Assembly: GCF_950101795.1 (NCBI RefSeq)
Contig: NZ_CATNLZ010000001.1
Coordinates: forward strand, 627,382 to 691,381
DNA length: 64,000 nt
Reading direction: 5' to 3'
Source of the DNA: Nocardioides sp. T2.26MG-1
Lineage (GTDB): Bacteria > Actinomycetota > Actinomycetes > Propionibacteriales > Nocardioidaceae
Part shown: positions 43,743-53,399 of the stretch, piece after piece
How the letters are laid out: the number at the start of each line of letters is the position of its first letter
Position numbering within the stretch: position 1 is the stretch's first letter
Program-made: the position numbers and the translations under genes
The notes under the pieces: generated by a model
What the model was told of the DNA's origin: nothing
Seen by the model: only the letters and a program-made list of their open reading frames with translations
Database searches by the model: none

Positions 43743-43761
43743 TGTTGCGTATATGTCAACA
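43743..43761. promoter_or_regulatory. TGTTG-N9-CAACA dyad before the IclR gene
   Basis: An inverted repeat with an AT-rich centre (TATAT) just upstream of the leaderless IclR promoter. In this GC-rich region the AT-rich core is unusual. It fits an IclR-type operator allowing autoregulation and control of the divergent operon. Confidence 0.45.
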
Positions 43762-43767
43762 ACTTCG

Positions 43768-43773
43768 TACGCT
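43768..43773 (+). promoter_or_regulatory. -10 box of a likely leaderless iclR-type promoter
   Basis: TACGCT is followed by 6 nt and then ATG 43780. Confidence 0.55.
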
Positions 43774-43779
43774 CGCCGG

Positions 43780-44643
43780 ATGTCCCGTGCCTCCGCGTCG
43801 AACGTCCCCGGGCGCCGCAACTCCAGCGGTCTAGCGCGGGACGTCGAGCTGCTCGAGCTGCTCGCGGGGCCGGACGCCCAGCGCGAGGGCGGCCTGCGGG
43901 TGCTGCAGATCGCCCAACTGCTCAGCCGGGACAAGGCGACCGTGTCCCGCGCTCTGGCGACCCTCGCCGACGCCGGACTGCTGCGCCGGGACCCCGAGCG
44001 GCTGACCTATGACCTGGGCCCGAAGCTGTTCGCGCTGGCTGCCCAGACCCAGGAGGCGGCGCTGGTACGGCGGGCTCGTCCCATCCTGCGCCAGATGGCC
44101 ACCTCCACCCGTGAGACGACCCACCTGTGCGTGCTGCGTGGCGGCAACGTCCTCACGCTGCTCAGCGAGCTGAGCTCCCAGGTGGTCGGCACCACCAGCT
44201 GGGCAGGCACGACCACGGCGGCATGGCGAACGCCGTCGGGACGCGTGCTGGTCAGCGACTGGGACCAGGCATCCGTGGCGTCGTGGTACACCACGCACGG
44301 CCACGACGCTGCCCTGGTCAACCCGCTCCAGTCCCCCGCACCCGGCGCCTTCTCGCTGCTCACCGACCCCGAGCCGGGCCGCCTCGTGGTCAGCGACCTC
44401 GAGACCCTCCACGCCGAGCTGACCCGCATCCGCCAGCGGGGGTACGCCACCTCCGACGCCGAGCTCGAGGACGGCGTGGTGGCCGCCTCGGCCCCGGTCC
44501 GCGACGCGTCCGGAGTGATCGTCGCCGCCTTGAACATCAGCGCACCCCGGTCCCGCCTCGGTGACCGCATGGACGAGCTGGGCCGGTACGTCGCGCACTG
44601 TGCACGAGCGCTCTCCGCCGAGCTCGGCCACGGCTCCTCCTGA
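43780..44643 (+). CDS. IclR-family transcriptional regulator
   Basis: A 287-aa regulator. The N-terminal winged helix-turn-helix (LRVLQIAQLLSRDKATVSRALATLADAGLLRRD) and the C-terminal effector-binding domain (about 100-280, ending in VAALNISAPRSRLG) define the family. ATG 43780 is selected from the leaderless promoter geometry rather than the in-frame start at 43753. It is divergent from the ten-gene Fae/QAT operon, whose likely local regulator it is; whether it represses or activates is unknown. Confidence 0.88.
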   Translation: MSRASASNVPGRRNSSGLARDVELLELLAGPDAQREGGLRVLQIAQLLSRDKATVSRALATLADAGLLRRDPERLTYDLGPKLFALAAQTQEAALVRRARPILRQMATSTRETTHLCVLRGGNVLTLLSELSSQVVGTTSWAGTTTAAWRTPSGRVLVSDWDQASVASWYTTHGHDAALVNPLQSPAPGAFSLLTDPEPGRLVVSDLETLHAELTRIRQRGYATSDAELEDGVVAASAPVRDASGVIVAALNISAPRSRLGDRMDELGRYVAHCARALSAELGHGSS

Positions 44644-44716
44644 GGCGGGAAGCCCTGGCACGACGCCGGACTGCTGCACGATCGCGTGACAACCCACCTG
44701 CGCCGGTCGATGGCAG

Positions 44717-44968
44717 CTACGCGGACTCGACCCATTCGTGGGCAACGGGCAGGAACCCCGTCTGCTCGACAACCCGATAGGCAACAGGTCCGACGGGGTC
44801 CCACCCATCTGCGCGCGCCTGGGCCTTCGCCAGCAGGACGGCGTCGGCCTCATCGGTCGCCGATCCCACCCACCGGTACCTCAGGTCGTCGTCCATCGGT
44901 GTTCCTGGCACGTGGTGACGAAGGCGCACCTCGAAGGGACGCGCCGGGCCCATCGCACGACTCAACAC
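44717..44968 (-). CDS. small hypothetical protein
   Basis: An 83-aa protein starting VLSRAMGPARPFEVRLRHHVPG, with a C-terminal part (DLRYRWVGSATDEADAVLLAKAQARADGWDP) of good protein character. GTG 44968 is placed 7 nt after TAGGGT, giving a leaderless start. No membrane segment or known motif is seen. The neighbouring 450 bp appears decayed, so this may be the survivor of a larger region. Confidence 0.6.
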   Translation of the reverse strand: MLSRAMGPARPFEVRLRHHVPGTPMDDDLRYRWVGSATDEADAVLLAKAQARADGWDPVGPVAYRVVEQTGFLPVAHEWVESA

Positions 44969-45418
44969 GCCAAGCACCCTAGCGACACCGAGATCGCAGC
45001 TGGGTCGGGCCGGGGTGCCTGCGGCAGGATCCCGACCCTCGTCGGACACCACGAGCCGACGCCGAGTTCCAGGTCCTGCTCGTAGGGGTCGAGATCGCTC
45101 CGGTCGCGGCCGCGGCCGCGCCTGTGCCGAGGTAGGCGCGGGAATAGTCGGAGCATGGAGAAGACGGTTCCGGGCTCGCGCGACGGGCGGCGTTCGCCTC
45201 GGTCGAGGTGACCCGCCACACCTTCCCTCGGCCGCCTGCCACCGCACGCACCGATCGCCGCTCGCGTTCGCCCGTCTTGTTGAGCAGGGTCCTTGGCGGC
45301 GAACCACTCGATCATGTGCTCGGCAGACGAGACGTCGCCCTCCCCGAGTTCGAGGTCGATGCGCTCACCCCGAGTCCTGCCGGGCCGCCCGAGCTGTGGT
45401 GCCGAACTACCGACGTCG
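44969..45418. other. about 450 bp without a confident gene; possible gene remnants
   Basis: Between the small gene and pntB no reading frame has consistent coding character. On the minus strand around 45260-45380 one frame reads ERIDLELGEGDVSSAEHM followed by IEWFAAKDPAQQDGRTR, which looks protein-like, but it has no good start and loses character downstream. I take this as a decayed gene fragment. No repeat, tRNA or mobile-element end is evident. The box TAGGGT at 44976-44981 (minus strand) serves the small gene. Confidence 0.45.
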
Positions 45419-46834
45419 TCAGCGAGAGGCCTGCTGGGGGATGTCGGAGAGCTGCCGCACGATGTCCTCGACCCGGTCCTTGGCGTCCCCGAACAGCATG
45501 TGGGTGTTGTCGCGGAAGAACAGCGGGTTCTGCACGCCCGCGTAGCCCACGGCCATGGAGCGCTTGAAGACGATCACGTCCTTGGCCTCCCACACATGGA
45601 GCACCGGCATGCCGGCGATCGGGCTGCCGGGCTCGTCCAGGGCGGCGGGGTTGACGGTGTCGTTCGCGCCGATGACCAAGACGACGTCGGTGCGCGGGAA
45701 GTCGTCGTTGATCTCGTCCATCTCCAGGACGATGTCGTAGGGCACCTTCGCCTCGGCGAGCAGCACGTTCATGTGACCGGGCAGCCGGCCGGCGACGGGG
45801 TGGATGCCGAAGCGGACGTCGACGCCGCGGGCCCGCAGCTTGCTGGTGAGCTCGGCGACCGGGTACTGCGCCTGCGCGACCGCCATGCCGTAGCCGGGGG
45901 TGATGATCACGCCGGACGCGTCGGCCAGGAGCTCGGCGACCTCCTCGGCCGAGATCTCGTGGTGCTCGCCGTAGTCGGTGTCCCCCGACGAGGCGACCTC
46001 GATCCCGAAGCCGCCGGCGATCACCGAGATGAACGAGCGGTTCATCGCCTCGCACATGATGTAGGACAGGTAGGCACCCGAGGACCCGACGAGCGCCCCG
46101 GTCACGATGAGCAGGTTGTTGTCGAGCAGGAACCCGGACGCGGCCGCGGCCCAGCCGGAGTAGCTGTTCAGCATCGACACCACGACCGGCATGTCGCCCC
46201 CGCCGATGGAGGCGACCAGGTGCCACCCCAGGGCGAGCGCCACAGCGGTCACGGCGATCAGCACGCCCAGGTTCGGCGAGACGACGAACCACACGGTCAG
46301 CACCGCGAAGACCGCCAGGGCGCCGAGGTTGATCATGTTCTTGCCGGGCAGCACCAGCGGCGCCGACTTGATGCGGGCCGAGAGCTTGAGGTTGGCGACG
46401 ATCGAGCCGGTGAACGTCACGGCGCCGATGAAGACACCCACGCCCACCTCGGCGCTGTGGATCCGGTACAGCGAGCCGGTGAGCCCCTCGTCGTACAGGT
46501 AGCCGTTCCAGCCCACGAGGACCGCGGCCAGACCGACGAAGGAGTGCAGCAGCGCGATCAGCTCGGGCATGCCGGTCATCGCGACCACCCGGGCCCGCCA
46601 CAGGCCGATGGCGGCCCCCACCGACACGGCCACGACGAGGAGGACCAGCGGGAGCGTCTCGTCGGTGTCGTGGACGAGCAGGCCCACGGTGGCGGCCAGC
46701 GCCAGCGCCATCCCGGCGATGCCGTAGCTGACGCCGTTGCGGGCGCTCTCGTGGCGCGAGAGGCCCGCGAGGCTGAGGATGAAGAGGAGCGAGGCGACCA
46801 GGTAGGCGCCGACGGCGATGCTCACGGCACTCAT
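45419..46834 (-). CDS. pntB: NAD(P) transhydrogenase subunit beta
   Basis: A 471-aa membrane protein with about nine segments in the N-terminal half (domain II) and the NADP(H)-binding domain III at the C-terminus ([17 protein letters not shown] and [16 protein letters not shown] are the binding motifs). It couples the proton gradient to NADPH formation. ATG 46834 overlaps the pntA stop by one base (TGATG). The ending [15 protein letters not shown] is standard for PntB. Confidence 0.95.
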   Translation of the reverse strand: MSAVSIAVGAYLVASLLFILSLAGLSRHESARNGVSYGIAGMALALAATVGLLVHDTDETLPLVLLVVAVSVGAAIGLWRARVVAMTGMPELIALLHSFVGLAAVLVGWNGYLYDEGLTGSLYRIHSAEVGVGVFIGAVTFTGSIVANLKLSARIKSAPLVLPGKNMINLGALAVFAVLTVWFVVSPNLGVLIAVTAVALALGWHLVASIGGGDMPVVVSMLNSYSGWAAAASGFLLDNNLLIVTGALVGSSGAYLSYIMCEAMNRSFISVIAGGFGIEVASSGDTDYGEHHEISAEEVAELLADASGVIITPGYGMAVAQAQYPVAELTSKLRARGVDVRFGIHPVAGRLPGHMNVLLAEAKVPYDIVLEMDEINDDFPRTDVVLVIGANDTVNPAALDEPGSPIAGMPVLHVWEAKDVIVFKRSMAVGYAGVQNPLFFRDNTHMLFGDAKDRVEDIVRQLSDIPQQASR

Positions 46835-48363
46835 CACTGGTCCGCCTTCCGGAACATGCCGAGCATCCGGCGCGTCACGGCGAAGCCGCCGAACACGTTG
46901 ATGCTGGCGAGGAGCACTGCGACGAAGGACAGGGTGCGTACGGCGGCGTCGTCGACCCCGAGCTGGAGCATGGCGCCGACGACGATGATGCCGGAGATCG
47001 CGTTCGTGACGCTCATCAAGGGTGTGTGCAGCGCGTGGTGGACGTTGCCGATCACGTAGTAGCCGATGACGATCGCGAGCGTGAGCACGAAGAAGTGCTC
47101 CGGCAGCGGGGCCGGGGCCGTCGTGGCCACGAGGAACAGCAGCACGGACACCGCGGCGAACACCATCCACATCGGCCGCTTCTTCTTCGGCGGCGGCGGC
47201 TCGGCCGGCGCGGGCGGCGCCGGGGCCTTGGGCGCGGCGGACACCTGCACCTGGGGCGGCGGCCAGAGGACCTCGCCCTCGTGCACGACGGTCAGCCCGC
47301 GCTGGACCGGGTCGTCGAGGTCGAGGGTGAGGGCACCGTCCTTCTCGGGCGTCATCAGCGTCAGCAGGTTGACGACGTTGGTGCCGAAGAGCTGGGAGGT
47401 CTGCGCCGCCAGGCGGCCCGCGAGGTCGGTGTAGCCGAGGATCCGCACCCCGTTGGCGGTGACGACCTCCTGGTCGGCCACCGTCAGGGCGACGTTGCCG
47501 CCGTTGGCCGCGGCCATGTCGACGATCACGCTGCCGGGGCGCATGGCGGCCACGGTCTCCTCGCTGATCAGCCGCGGTGCCGGGCGACCTGGGATGAGGG
47601 CGGTGGTGATGACGATGTCGGCCGCGCGGGCCTCCTCGTCGTACATCACGGCCGTCGCCTTCTCCTGCTCCTCGGTCATCTCCTTGGCGTAGCCGTCGGC
47701 GCTGACCTCGGACTGCATGTCGACGGTGACGAACTCCGCGCCCATCGACTCGACCTGCTCGGCGACCTCGGGACGTACGTCGAAGGCGCGGACGATCGCG
47801 CCCATCGACCCGGCCGCGCCGATCGCCGCAAGCCCGGCGACGCCGGCGCCGACGACGAACACTCGCGCCGGCGGGATCTTGCCGGCGGCGGTGACCTGAC
47901 CGGTGAACTGGCGGCCGAAGGCGTGCGCCGCCTCGACGACGGCCCGGTAGCCGGCCACGTTGGCCATCGACGAGAGCACGTCCATCGACTGCGCCCGCGA
48001 GATCCGCGGCACCGCGTCCATCGCCAGCGCGGTCACGCCGGCGGCGGCGAGCCGCTCGACGAGCTCGGGCGAGCGCGCCGGCGCCATCAGCGACACCACG
48101 GTGGCGCCGCGGCGCACGCGGGTGACCTCGTCGTCGGTGGGGGCGTTGATCTTCACGACGATGTCGCTGGACCACACGTCCTCGGCGCTGCCGACCGTGA
48201 CGCCGGCGTCGGCGTACGCCTCGTCGGGCTGGCTGGCCGCACCACCGGCGCCGGACTCGACGACGACGTCGTAGCCGAGCTTGACCAGGCGCGACGCCGT
48301 CGAAGCGGTCGCGGCGACGAGGGTCTCACCCGCTCGCGACTCGCGCGGAACACCGATACGCAC
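46834..48363 (-). CDS. pntA: NAD(P) transhydrogenase subunit alpha (fused form)
   Basis: A 509-aa protein starting [13 protein letters not shown], with the NAD(H)-binding domain I ([13 protein letters not shown] near 170) and, after a Pro/Ala-rich linker (about 375-395), the four membrane segments of domain IIa. The alpha1 and alpha2 parts, split in some actinobacteria, are fused here as in enterobacteria. GTG 48363 follows AGGAGG. Forms an operon with pntB. Confidence 0.95.
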   Translation of the reverse strand: MRIGVPRESRAGETLVAATASTASRLVKLGYDVVVESGAGGAASQPDEAYADAGVTVGSAEDVWSSDIVVKINAPTDDEVTRVRRGATVVSLMAPARSPELVERLAAAGVTALAMDAVPRISRAQSMDVLSSMANVAGYRAVVEAAHAFGRQFTGQVTAAGKIPPARVFVVGAGVAGLAAIGAAGSMGAIVRAFDVRPEVAEQVESMGAEFVTVDMQSEVSADGYAKEMTEEQEKATAVMYDEEARAADIVITTALIPGRPAPRLISEETVAAMRPGSVIVDMAAANGGNVALTVADQEVVTANGVRILGYTDLAGRLAAQTSQLFGTNVVNLLTLMTPEKDGALTLDLDDPVQRGLTVVHEGEVLWPPPQVQVSAAPKAPAPPAPAEPPPPKKKRPMWMVFAAVSVLLFLVATTAPAPLPEHFFVLTLAIVIGYYVIGNVHHALHTPLMSVTNAISGIIVVGAMLQLGVDDAAVRTLSFVAVLLASINVFGGFAVTRRMLGMFRKADQ

Positions 48364-48587
48364 AGGACCTCCTGGGGGACGCTGACGGCCGGTGACACCT
48401 CACCAGCCGGACTCAAACCTGTCAGTGACCGTAGTCACGTCTGGCTCATGCGTCCCACAGCATGGACGCGCCGAGCGCGACGCACGCTACCCCGGCGGAG
48501 GTCCCGCTCAGAAGGGTCCAACGGTCCCTCGTCACTCCGCCCTCACGCTGCCAGGTCGCGTCGTCGTGGCGCTGACATGATGCTCCG

Positions 48588-49643
48588 ATGGGGTCCTCGG
48601 CGGTGAGCGCGGTACGGCGGGCGCGGCACGCGTACCGCGCCAGCGGCGCCGACCGGCCCTGGGGTGACCCGCTCCCCGCGCACGACGTCGCCATGGAGGG
48701 CTACTTCTGGCGGTTCACCGACCCGGGCACCGGGCGCGTCGTGATCGCCCTCAACGGCGTCAACCGGGCCGCCGACGGGCACTGGGCCACGCTCGGCCTC
48801 GCGGCCCACCCGCACGGCTTCCTCCGGACGGTCGTCCACCCGAACGGCCATGCGTCGAGCACCGGGCTGGGGGCCTTCGCGGGCGACTCCTTCCACGGGA
48901 TGTCCGAGGGCCTGCGCGTCGACCTCGGCACCGACGCCCGGTTGGACGTCACCGTCACGCACCCGACGCCGTGGCCGCGACGGGCCGTGGGCGGGTCGAG
49001 CGTGTTCCAGGCGGTGCCCGGGCTGAACCAGTACTGGCACCCGTGGCTGCTCGGCGGCGCCGCGCACGGACGGGCCGTGGTCGGCGACCAGACCTGGGAC
49101 CTCGACGGATGGGCGGTCTACGCGGAGAAGAACTGGGGCAAGGGCGGCTTCCCCGAGTCGTGGTGGTGGGGGCAGGCTCAGGGGTTCGCCGACCCGTCGG
49201 TGTGCGTCGCGTTCGCCGGCGGCGACGTCACCGCCGGGCCGCTGCGCACCACCGTGACCGCGCTCGTGGTGCTGCTGCCCGGCGGGCGGCTCCTGCGCCT
49301 GGGCGACCCGGTCGTCTCGCCGGTGCGCGCCGAGGTCACCGACGAGCGCTGGCTGCTGCGCGGCCGCAGCGCCCGGTGGCGGGTCGAGGTCGAGGGGACG
49401 GGGTCGCTCGACCACGCCCACGTCCTGCCGGTGCCGCTGCCGGCTGAGCGCCGCAACGTCCCGGGCGCCATCGAGCACCTCGGCGCGACCATGCGGGTCC
49501 GGGTCTGGCGGCTCGGGCGGCTGGTGTGGGAGGGCGAGTCCCACGTCGCCGCCCTCGAGCACGGCGGCATCGACCGCGCCCGCGCCGAGATCGAACGCCG
49601 GGGCCACGGTCCGCACGTCGTCGACGCCGCGCCCCATCGCTGA
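48588..49643 (+). CDS. tocopherol-cyclase-like protein
   Basis: A 351-aa protein of the tocopherol cyclase (VTE1) / DUF-type lipocalin-like family. The hallmark segment WAVYAEKNWGKGGFPESWWWGQAQGF lies near residues 175-200, and EGYFWRFTDPGTGRVV near the start is also typical. Actinobacteria are not known to make tocopherol, so another chromanol or lipid substrate, or a non-enzymatic role, is likely. No signal peptide is visible. ATG 48588 is used; no strong ribosome binding site precedes it. Confidence 0.75.
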   Translation: MGSSAVSAVRRARHAYRASGADRPWGDPLPAHDVAMEGYFWRFTDPGTGRVVIALNGVNRAADGHWATLGLAAHPHGFLRTVVHPNGHASSTGLGAFAGDSFHGMSEGLRVDLGTDARLDVTVTHPTPWPRRAVGGSSVFQAVPGLNQYWHPWLLGGAAHGRAVVGDQTWDLDGWAVYAEKNWGKGGFPESWWWGQAQGFADPSVCVAFAGGDVTAGPLRTTVTALVVLLPGGRLLRLGDPVVSPVRAEVTDERWLLRGRSARWRVEVEGTGSLDHAHVLPVPLPAERRNVPGAIEHLGATMRVRVWRLGRLVWEGESHVAALEHGGIDRARAEIERRGHGPHVVDAAPHR

Positions 49644-49754
49644 TCCGACATTTGTCACCGCCGACCGTCCACATCCTCCCCTGCCCGGCACCCGCCCGCC
49701 GCTCCTAGCGTCGTGGCCACGCCCGGGACCGCCGGACGGGATCGGAGGATCGAC

Positions 49755-50177
49755 ATGGACAACCTGACGGGCACCCGACCGACGGACGTGCCCGCGCCGG
49801 CGCCGGCCATCCGCCGTGAGGCGGTGGTCGTGGTGGCGGCCGGCACCGTCGCCATGCTGGTGTGGCTCACGGCCCGCGCGGCCGGCATCGACCTCGCCGT
49901 CCGGTCGGGGTCGGACTCGCGGGAGGTCGGCCCGCTCTCGGTGCTGCTCACGGCGCTGGTGGTGGCGGCGGCCGGCGTCGCGCTGCTGCGCCTCCTGGAA
50001 CGCCGTACGGCGCACGGGGTGCGGCGCTGGACGGTGGTGGCGGCCGCGGTCTGGGTGCTGTCGTTCGCCGGTCCGCTGTCGGCGACGACCCTCTCCGCCG
50101 CCGTCGTGCTGGCGGTCCTGCACCTCCTCGTCGGCGCCGTGGTCCTGGGTGGGCTCCGGCGCAGCCGCGTAGCGTGA
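49755..50177 (+). CDS. DUF6069-like four-helix membrane protein
   Basis: A 140-aa membrane protein with four predicted segments (about 25-45, 60-80, 90-110 and 115-135) after a Pro/Thr-rich N-tail. The layout matches the DUF6069 family of actinobacterial membrane proteins. ATG 49755 lies 5 nt after GGAGGATC; the upstream GTG at 49713 is not supported. Its stop overlaps the sensor kinase start (GTGA), so it is the first gene of a three-gene signalling operon and may modulate the kinase. Confidence 0.7.
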   Translation: MDNLTGTRPTDVPAPAPAIRREAVVVVAAGTVAMLVWLTARAAGIDLAVRSGSDSREVGPLSVLLTALVVAAAGVALLRLLERRTAHGVRRWTVVAAAVWVLSFAGPLSATTLSAAVVLAVLHLLVGAVVLGGLRRSRVA

Positions 50178-51283
50178 TCGCCGTGCGAGACGACCTCAGG
50201 TGCGCGTGGCACCGGAACGCCTCCGTCCTGCTCTGGACGCCGCTGCTCCTGCTCGGGCCGATCCTGGACCTCCACGGCACCGTCGGAGCCCGGGTCTTCC
50301 GGGTGACGCTGATCGTGGTCATCGCGGTGGCCGCACTGGTTGCGGCCGTCGCGGGGGCGCGGTCGGCCCGCGGCCCGAGTGGCTACGTGGCGCTCTCCAC
50401 GCTGGCCGCCGCGACGTTCGCGGGCGCGACCCACCACGGCGAGCAGTGGCTGACCACCTGGCTGGTGCTCGCGAACGCGGTGCCGGCCGTGCTGCGGTGG
50501 CGGTCAGCGGTCGTCGCCGTGCCGCTGGTGGCGGGCGTCTCGATGTGGGCGGCCTGGACCGTCGAGCCCCACGACGCAGCCAGGATGTGGACCCAGGGCT
50601 TCGTCGTGCTGCTGGCGGGTGCCGCCAACACGGCGTTCACCGCTCTGCTCGACACCGTCGCGGAGCTGCGGCGGACCCGGCAGGAGCTGGCCCGGCAGGC
50701 GGTCAGCGAGGAGCGGGAGCGCTTCTCGCGCGACCTGCACGACCTGCTGGGGCACACGCTCTCGGTCATGGTGGTCAAGGCGCAGGCGGTACGCCGCCTC
50801 GCCGCGACCGACCCCGACGAGGCGGCGGCACAGGCCGCCGACATCGAGCAGATCGGCCGCCGGACCCTGGTCGACGTGCGCCAGGCCGTCGACGCGATGC
50901 GGGCGCCGACGCTGGCCGACGAGCTCGACGGGGTCCGCCGGGCACTGGCGGCCGCGGGCATCGCCACCACCGTCGAGTGGACCGCGCCGCCGCCGCCTGG
51001 CAAGGCGGACGAGACGCTGGCGTGGGTGCTGCGCGAGGGCGCCACCAACGTGCTGCGGCACTCGGGAGCGAGCTCTTGCGCCATCGAGCTGACCGAGCAC
51101 GACGGCCGGCTCCGGCTCTCCATCGCCGACGATGGGATCGGCGCACCCACGCCCCCCACGGTCCGGCTCGGGGGGCTCGCCGGTCTCCGCGACCGGCTGG
51201 CGTCCGCCGGCGGCGACCTCGTCGTCGACCAGCCCGCCGCGGGCTTCCGTCTGGTCGCGAGCGTCCCGGGCGGCACCGAGTGA
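50174..51283 (+). CDS. sensor histidine kinase, NarL/DesK-type
   Basis: A 369-aa membrane kinase. Five or six N-terminal segments (about 15-150) form the sensor. The HisKA_3 domain has the phospho-accepting His in FSRDLHDLLGHTLSVMVVKAQA, and the ATP-binding domain ends with DDGIGA and GLAGLRDRLASAGG (G boxes). There is no large extracellular loop, so membrane state or a small lipophilic signal is likely. GTG 50174 overlaps the preceding stop and its own stop overlaps the response-regulator start. Confidence 0.92.
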   Translation: MIAVRDDLRCAWHRNASVLLWTPLLLLGPILDLHGTVGARVFRVTLIVVIAVAALVAAVAGARSARGPSGYVALSTLAAATFAGATHHGEQWLTTWLVLANAVPAVLRWRSAVVAVPLVAGVSMWAAWTVEPHDAARMWTQGFVVLLAGAANTAFTALLDTVAELRRTRQELARQAVSEERERFSRDLHDLLGHTLSVMVVKAQAVRRLAATDPDEAAAQAADIEQIGRRTLVDVRQAVDAMRAPTLADELDGVRRALAAAGIATTVEWTAPPPPGKADETLAWVLREGATNVLRHSGASSCAIELTEHDGRLRLSIADDGIGAPTPPTVRLGGLAGLRDRLASAGGDLVVDQPAAGFRLVASVPGGTE

Positions 51284-51885
51284 TCCGGCTGCTGCTCGCC
51301 GAGGACCAGGCGATGATGCGAGGTGCGCTCGCGCTGCTGCTCGGCCTGGAGCGGGACCTCGAGGTCGTCGCCCAGGTCTCGACGGGGTCCGAGATCCTCC
51401 CGGCGGCCCGCGAGCACCGACCCGACATCGCCCTGCTCGACATCGAGCTGCCCGAGCTCTCCGGGCTCGACGCCGCCGCCCATCTGGCCGAGGAGCTGCC
51501 GGGCTGCCGGGTCGTGATCGTGACGACGTTCGCCCGCCCGGCGTACCTCCAACGGGCCATGGCCGCCGGCGCCGCCGGCTTCCTCGTCAAGGACGGCCCA
51601 GTCGAGGGCCTCGCCGACGCGATCCGCCGGGTCGCCGCCGGCGAGACCGTCATCGACCCCGAGCTCGCCGGGCTGGCGCTCCGCACCGCCGTCAACCCGC
51701 TCACCGCACGGGAGCGCGACGTGCTGGCGGAGGCGGAGACCGGCGCCTCGATCGCGGACATCGCCGCGCGACTGCACCTGTCGGCCAGCACCGTGCGCAA
51801 CTACCTCAGCGACGCGATCGGCAAGACCAGCACGCGCAACAAGACCGAGGCCGCACTGCTCGCCCGCCACCACGGCTGGCTCTGA
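51280..51885 (+). CDS. LuxR/NarL-type response regulator
   Basis: A 201-aa regulator with an intact receiver (acidic pocket LLLAEDQ, phosphoacceptor Asp in LLDIELPE, Lys in FLVKDGP) and a C-terminal helix-turn-helix (LTARERDVLAEAETGASIADIAARLHLSASTVRNYLSDAIGK). GTG 51280 overlaps the kinase stop by 4 bp, so the pair is cognate. Nearly all of the gene after codon 25 is duplicated at 32690-33223. Confidence 0.94.
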   Translation: MIRLLLAEDQAMMRGALALLLGLERDLEVVAQVSTGSEILPAAREHRPDIALLDIELPELSGLDAAAHLAEELPGCRVVIVTTFARPAYLQRAMAAGAAGFLVKDGPVEGLADAIRRVAAGETVIDPELAGLALRTAVNPLTARERDVLAEAETGASIADIAARLHLSASTVRNYLSDAIGKTSTRNKTEAALLARHHGWL

Positions 51886-51901
51886 CCGGCGTCGGTGGCG
51901 A

Positions 51902-53371
51902 TCAGCGGAGCGTCGTCGTGCTGAGCAGAGCGATGCCCGCCTCGATCTGGGCGGGCGTGCTCGCCGCGTAGCCGAGGACGAGCCCCGGTGGTCCGCCCGC
52001 CGAGCGGTGCCAGCTGAGCGGGTGAACCTTCACCCCGAGGTCGAGCGCGGCACGCGCGACCTCGACATCGCTGCCGGGAGGCCCGTCGTAGGTGACGGTC
52101 AGGTGGAGACCGGCCGCGGACCCGTGGACCTGCCAACCCGGACTGTGGGTCCTGATGGCGGCGACCATCGCATCCCGGCGCCGGCGGTGACGGGTCCGGA
52201 TCGATCGCAGGTGCCGCTCGAGGTCGCCGCTGTCCATGAGGCGTGCGAGCGTGAGCTGCGGGAGCGTCGCGTTCCCGAGGTCGAGGTCGCGCTTGGCGGT
52301 GACCACCCTCGCCCGCAGGTGGTCGGGGACGAGCAGCCAGCCGACCCGGAGCGAGGGCGCGAGGGTCTTCGACAGGCTCCCCGTGTAGCAGATCTGCTCA
52401 CCGGTCGCGGCCCGCAGCGCCGTCACGGGCGCCCGGTCGTAGCGGTGCTCGGCGTCGTAGTCGTCCTCGATGACCATCCCGCCGGCGGCCGCCCACTCCA
52501 AGAGCTCGCGGCGGCGGGCACCTCCCAGCACGACACCGGTGGGGAACTGGTGCGCGGGCGTGACCAGCGCGGCCGGCGCCCCGTCCGCGACCAGTGCGGC
52601 GACGTCGAGCCCGTGCTCGTCGACGACCACCGGTGTCGTGCTCATCCCCCAGGCCTCGAGGTGCCGACGCGCGCCGAACGACCCGGGGTCCTCGACGGCG
52701 ATCCGGTCGATCCCGTGGTCGGGCAGCACCCGGGCGAGGATGGCGAGCGCCTGGGCCACCCCCGCCACGACCACGACCTCGTCGGCGCGGGCGCCGATGC
52801 CTCGGTAGCGGGCCAGCCACGACGCCACCGCCGCCCGGAACACCGGGACGCCGGCCGGCTCGGCGTAGCCGAGCCCGCCGGACGGGAGGTCGTCGAGCAC
52901 CGCGCGTTCGGACCGCAGCCACGCCGACCTCGGGAAGGACGCGAGGTCGGGGACGCCCGGCGTCAGGTCGATCCGGGCCTTCGACGACCGGAGCGCATCG
53001 AAGACGCCGAGGTCGGGTGCCTCGAACCGCACCGACGGTGTCGCGCCGACCCGCGCCCCGCGCGGGTGGACGGCCGAGGGACGGGGGGCGACGACCGTGC
53101 CCGCCCGGCCCCGGGCGACGACGTACCCGCCCTCGGCAAGGCGTCGGTAGCCCTCGGTCACCACGCCCCGCGAGACGCCGAGGTCGGCGGCCAGGTCCCT
53201 GCTCGCGGGCAGTCGGGTCCCGGCCTGGAGGGCACCCTGCGCGATCGCCTCCCGGATCCGCGCCGCGAGCCAGGCGGAGAGTCCGCCCCGCGGCGCGTCC
53301 GCAAGGTCGAGACGCAGGAAGTCGATGCCGGTTGTGGACCGGTCAGATGCCTGCGTTGTGGACCTGTTCAC
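51902..53371 (-). CDS. MocR/PdxR-type regulator (GntR HTH fused to aminotransferase domain)
   Basis: A 489-aa regulator. The N-terminal GntR helix-turn-helix (about 25-90, LSAWLAARIREAIAQGALQAGTRLPASRDLAADLGVSRGVV) is joined to a fold-type I aminotransferase domain whose PLP Lys is in TGSLSKTLAPSLRVGW. It is divergent from an EamA transporter with 28 bp between starts. Two direct repeats of GTTGTGGACC (53331-53340 and 53355-53364) lie in the first codons. GTG 53371 is the only reasonable start. PLP or a PLP-linked amino compound is the expected effector. Confidence 0.9.
   Translation of the reverse strand: MNRSTTQASDRSTTGIDFLRLDLADAPRGGLSAWLAARIREAIAQGALQAGTRLPASRDLAADLGVSRGVVTEGYRRLAEGGYVVARGRAGTVVAPRPSAVHPRGARVGATPSVRFEAPDLGVFDALRSSKARIDLTPGVPDLASFPRSAWLRSERAVLDDLPSGGLGYAEPAGVPVFRAAVASWLARYRGIGARADEVVVVAGVAQALAILARVLPDHGIDRIAVEDPGSFGARRHLEAWGMSTTPVVVDEHGLDVAALVADGAPAALVTPAHQFPTGVVLGGARRRELLEWAAAGGMVIEDDYDAEHRYDRAPVTALRAATGEQICYTGSLSKTLAPSLRVGWLLVPDHLRARVVTAKRDLDLGNATLPQLTLARLMDSGDLERHLRSIRTRHRRRRDAMVAAIRTHSPGWQVHGSAAGLHLTVTYDGPPGSDVEVARAALDLGVKVHPLSWHRSAGGPPGLVLGYAASTPAQIEAGIALLSTTTLR
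53331..53364. promoter_or_regulatory. 24-bp-period direct repeats of GTTGTGGACC (candidate MocR operator)
   Basis: The two copies extend to GTTGTGGACCGGTCA and GTTGTGGACCTGTTCA. Direct repeats near the promoter are the usual binding sites of MocR/PdxR proteins, and here they sit beside the start codon facing the EamA gene. Confidence 0.5.
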
Positions 53372-53399
53372 CAGTCCATGGTGTTGCCAGGCTGCGACC

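Noticed and set aside
47026..48606. 526-codon plus-strand open frame opposite pntA
   Set aside because: Composition is that of an antisense shadow and pntA is certain.
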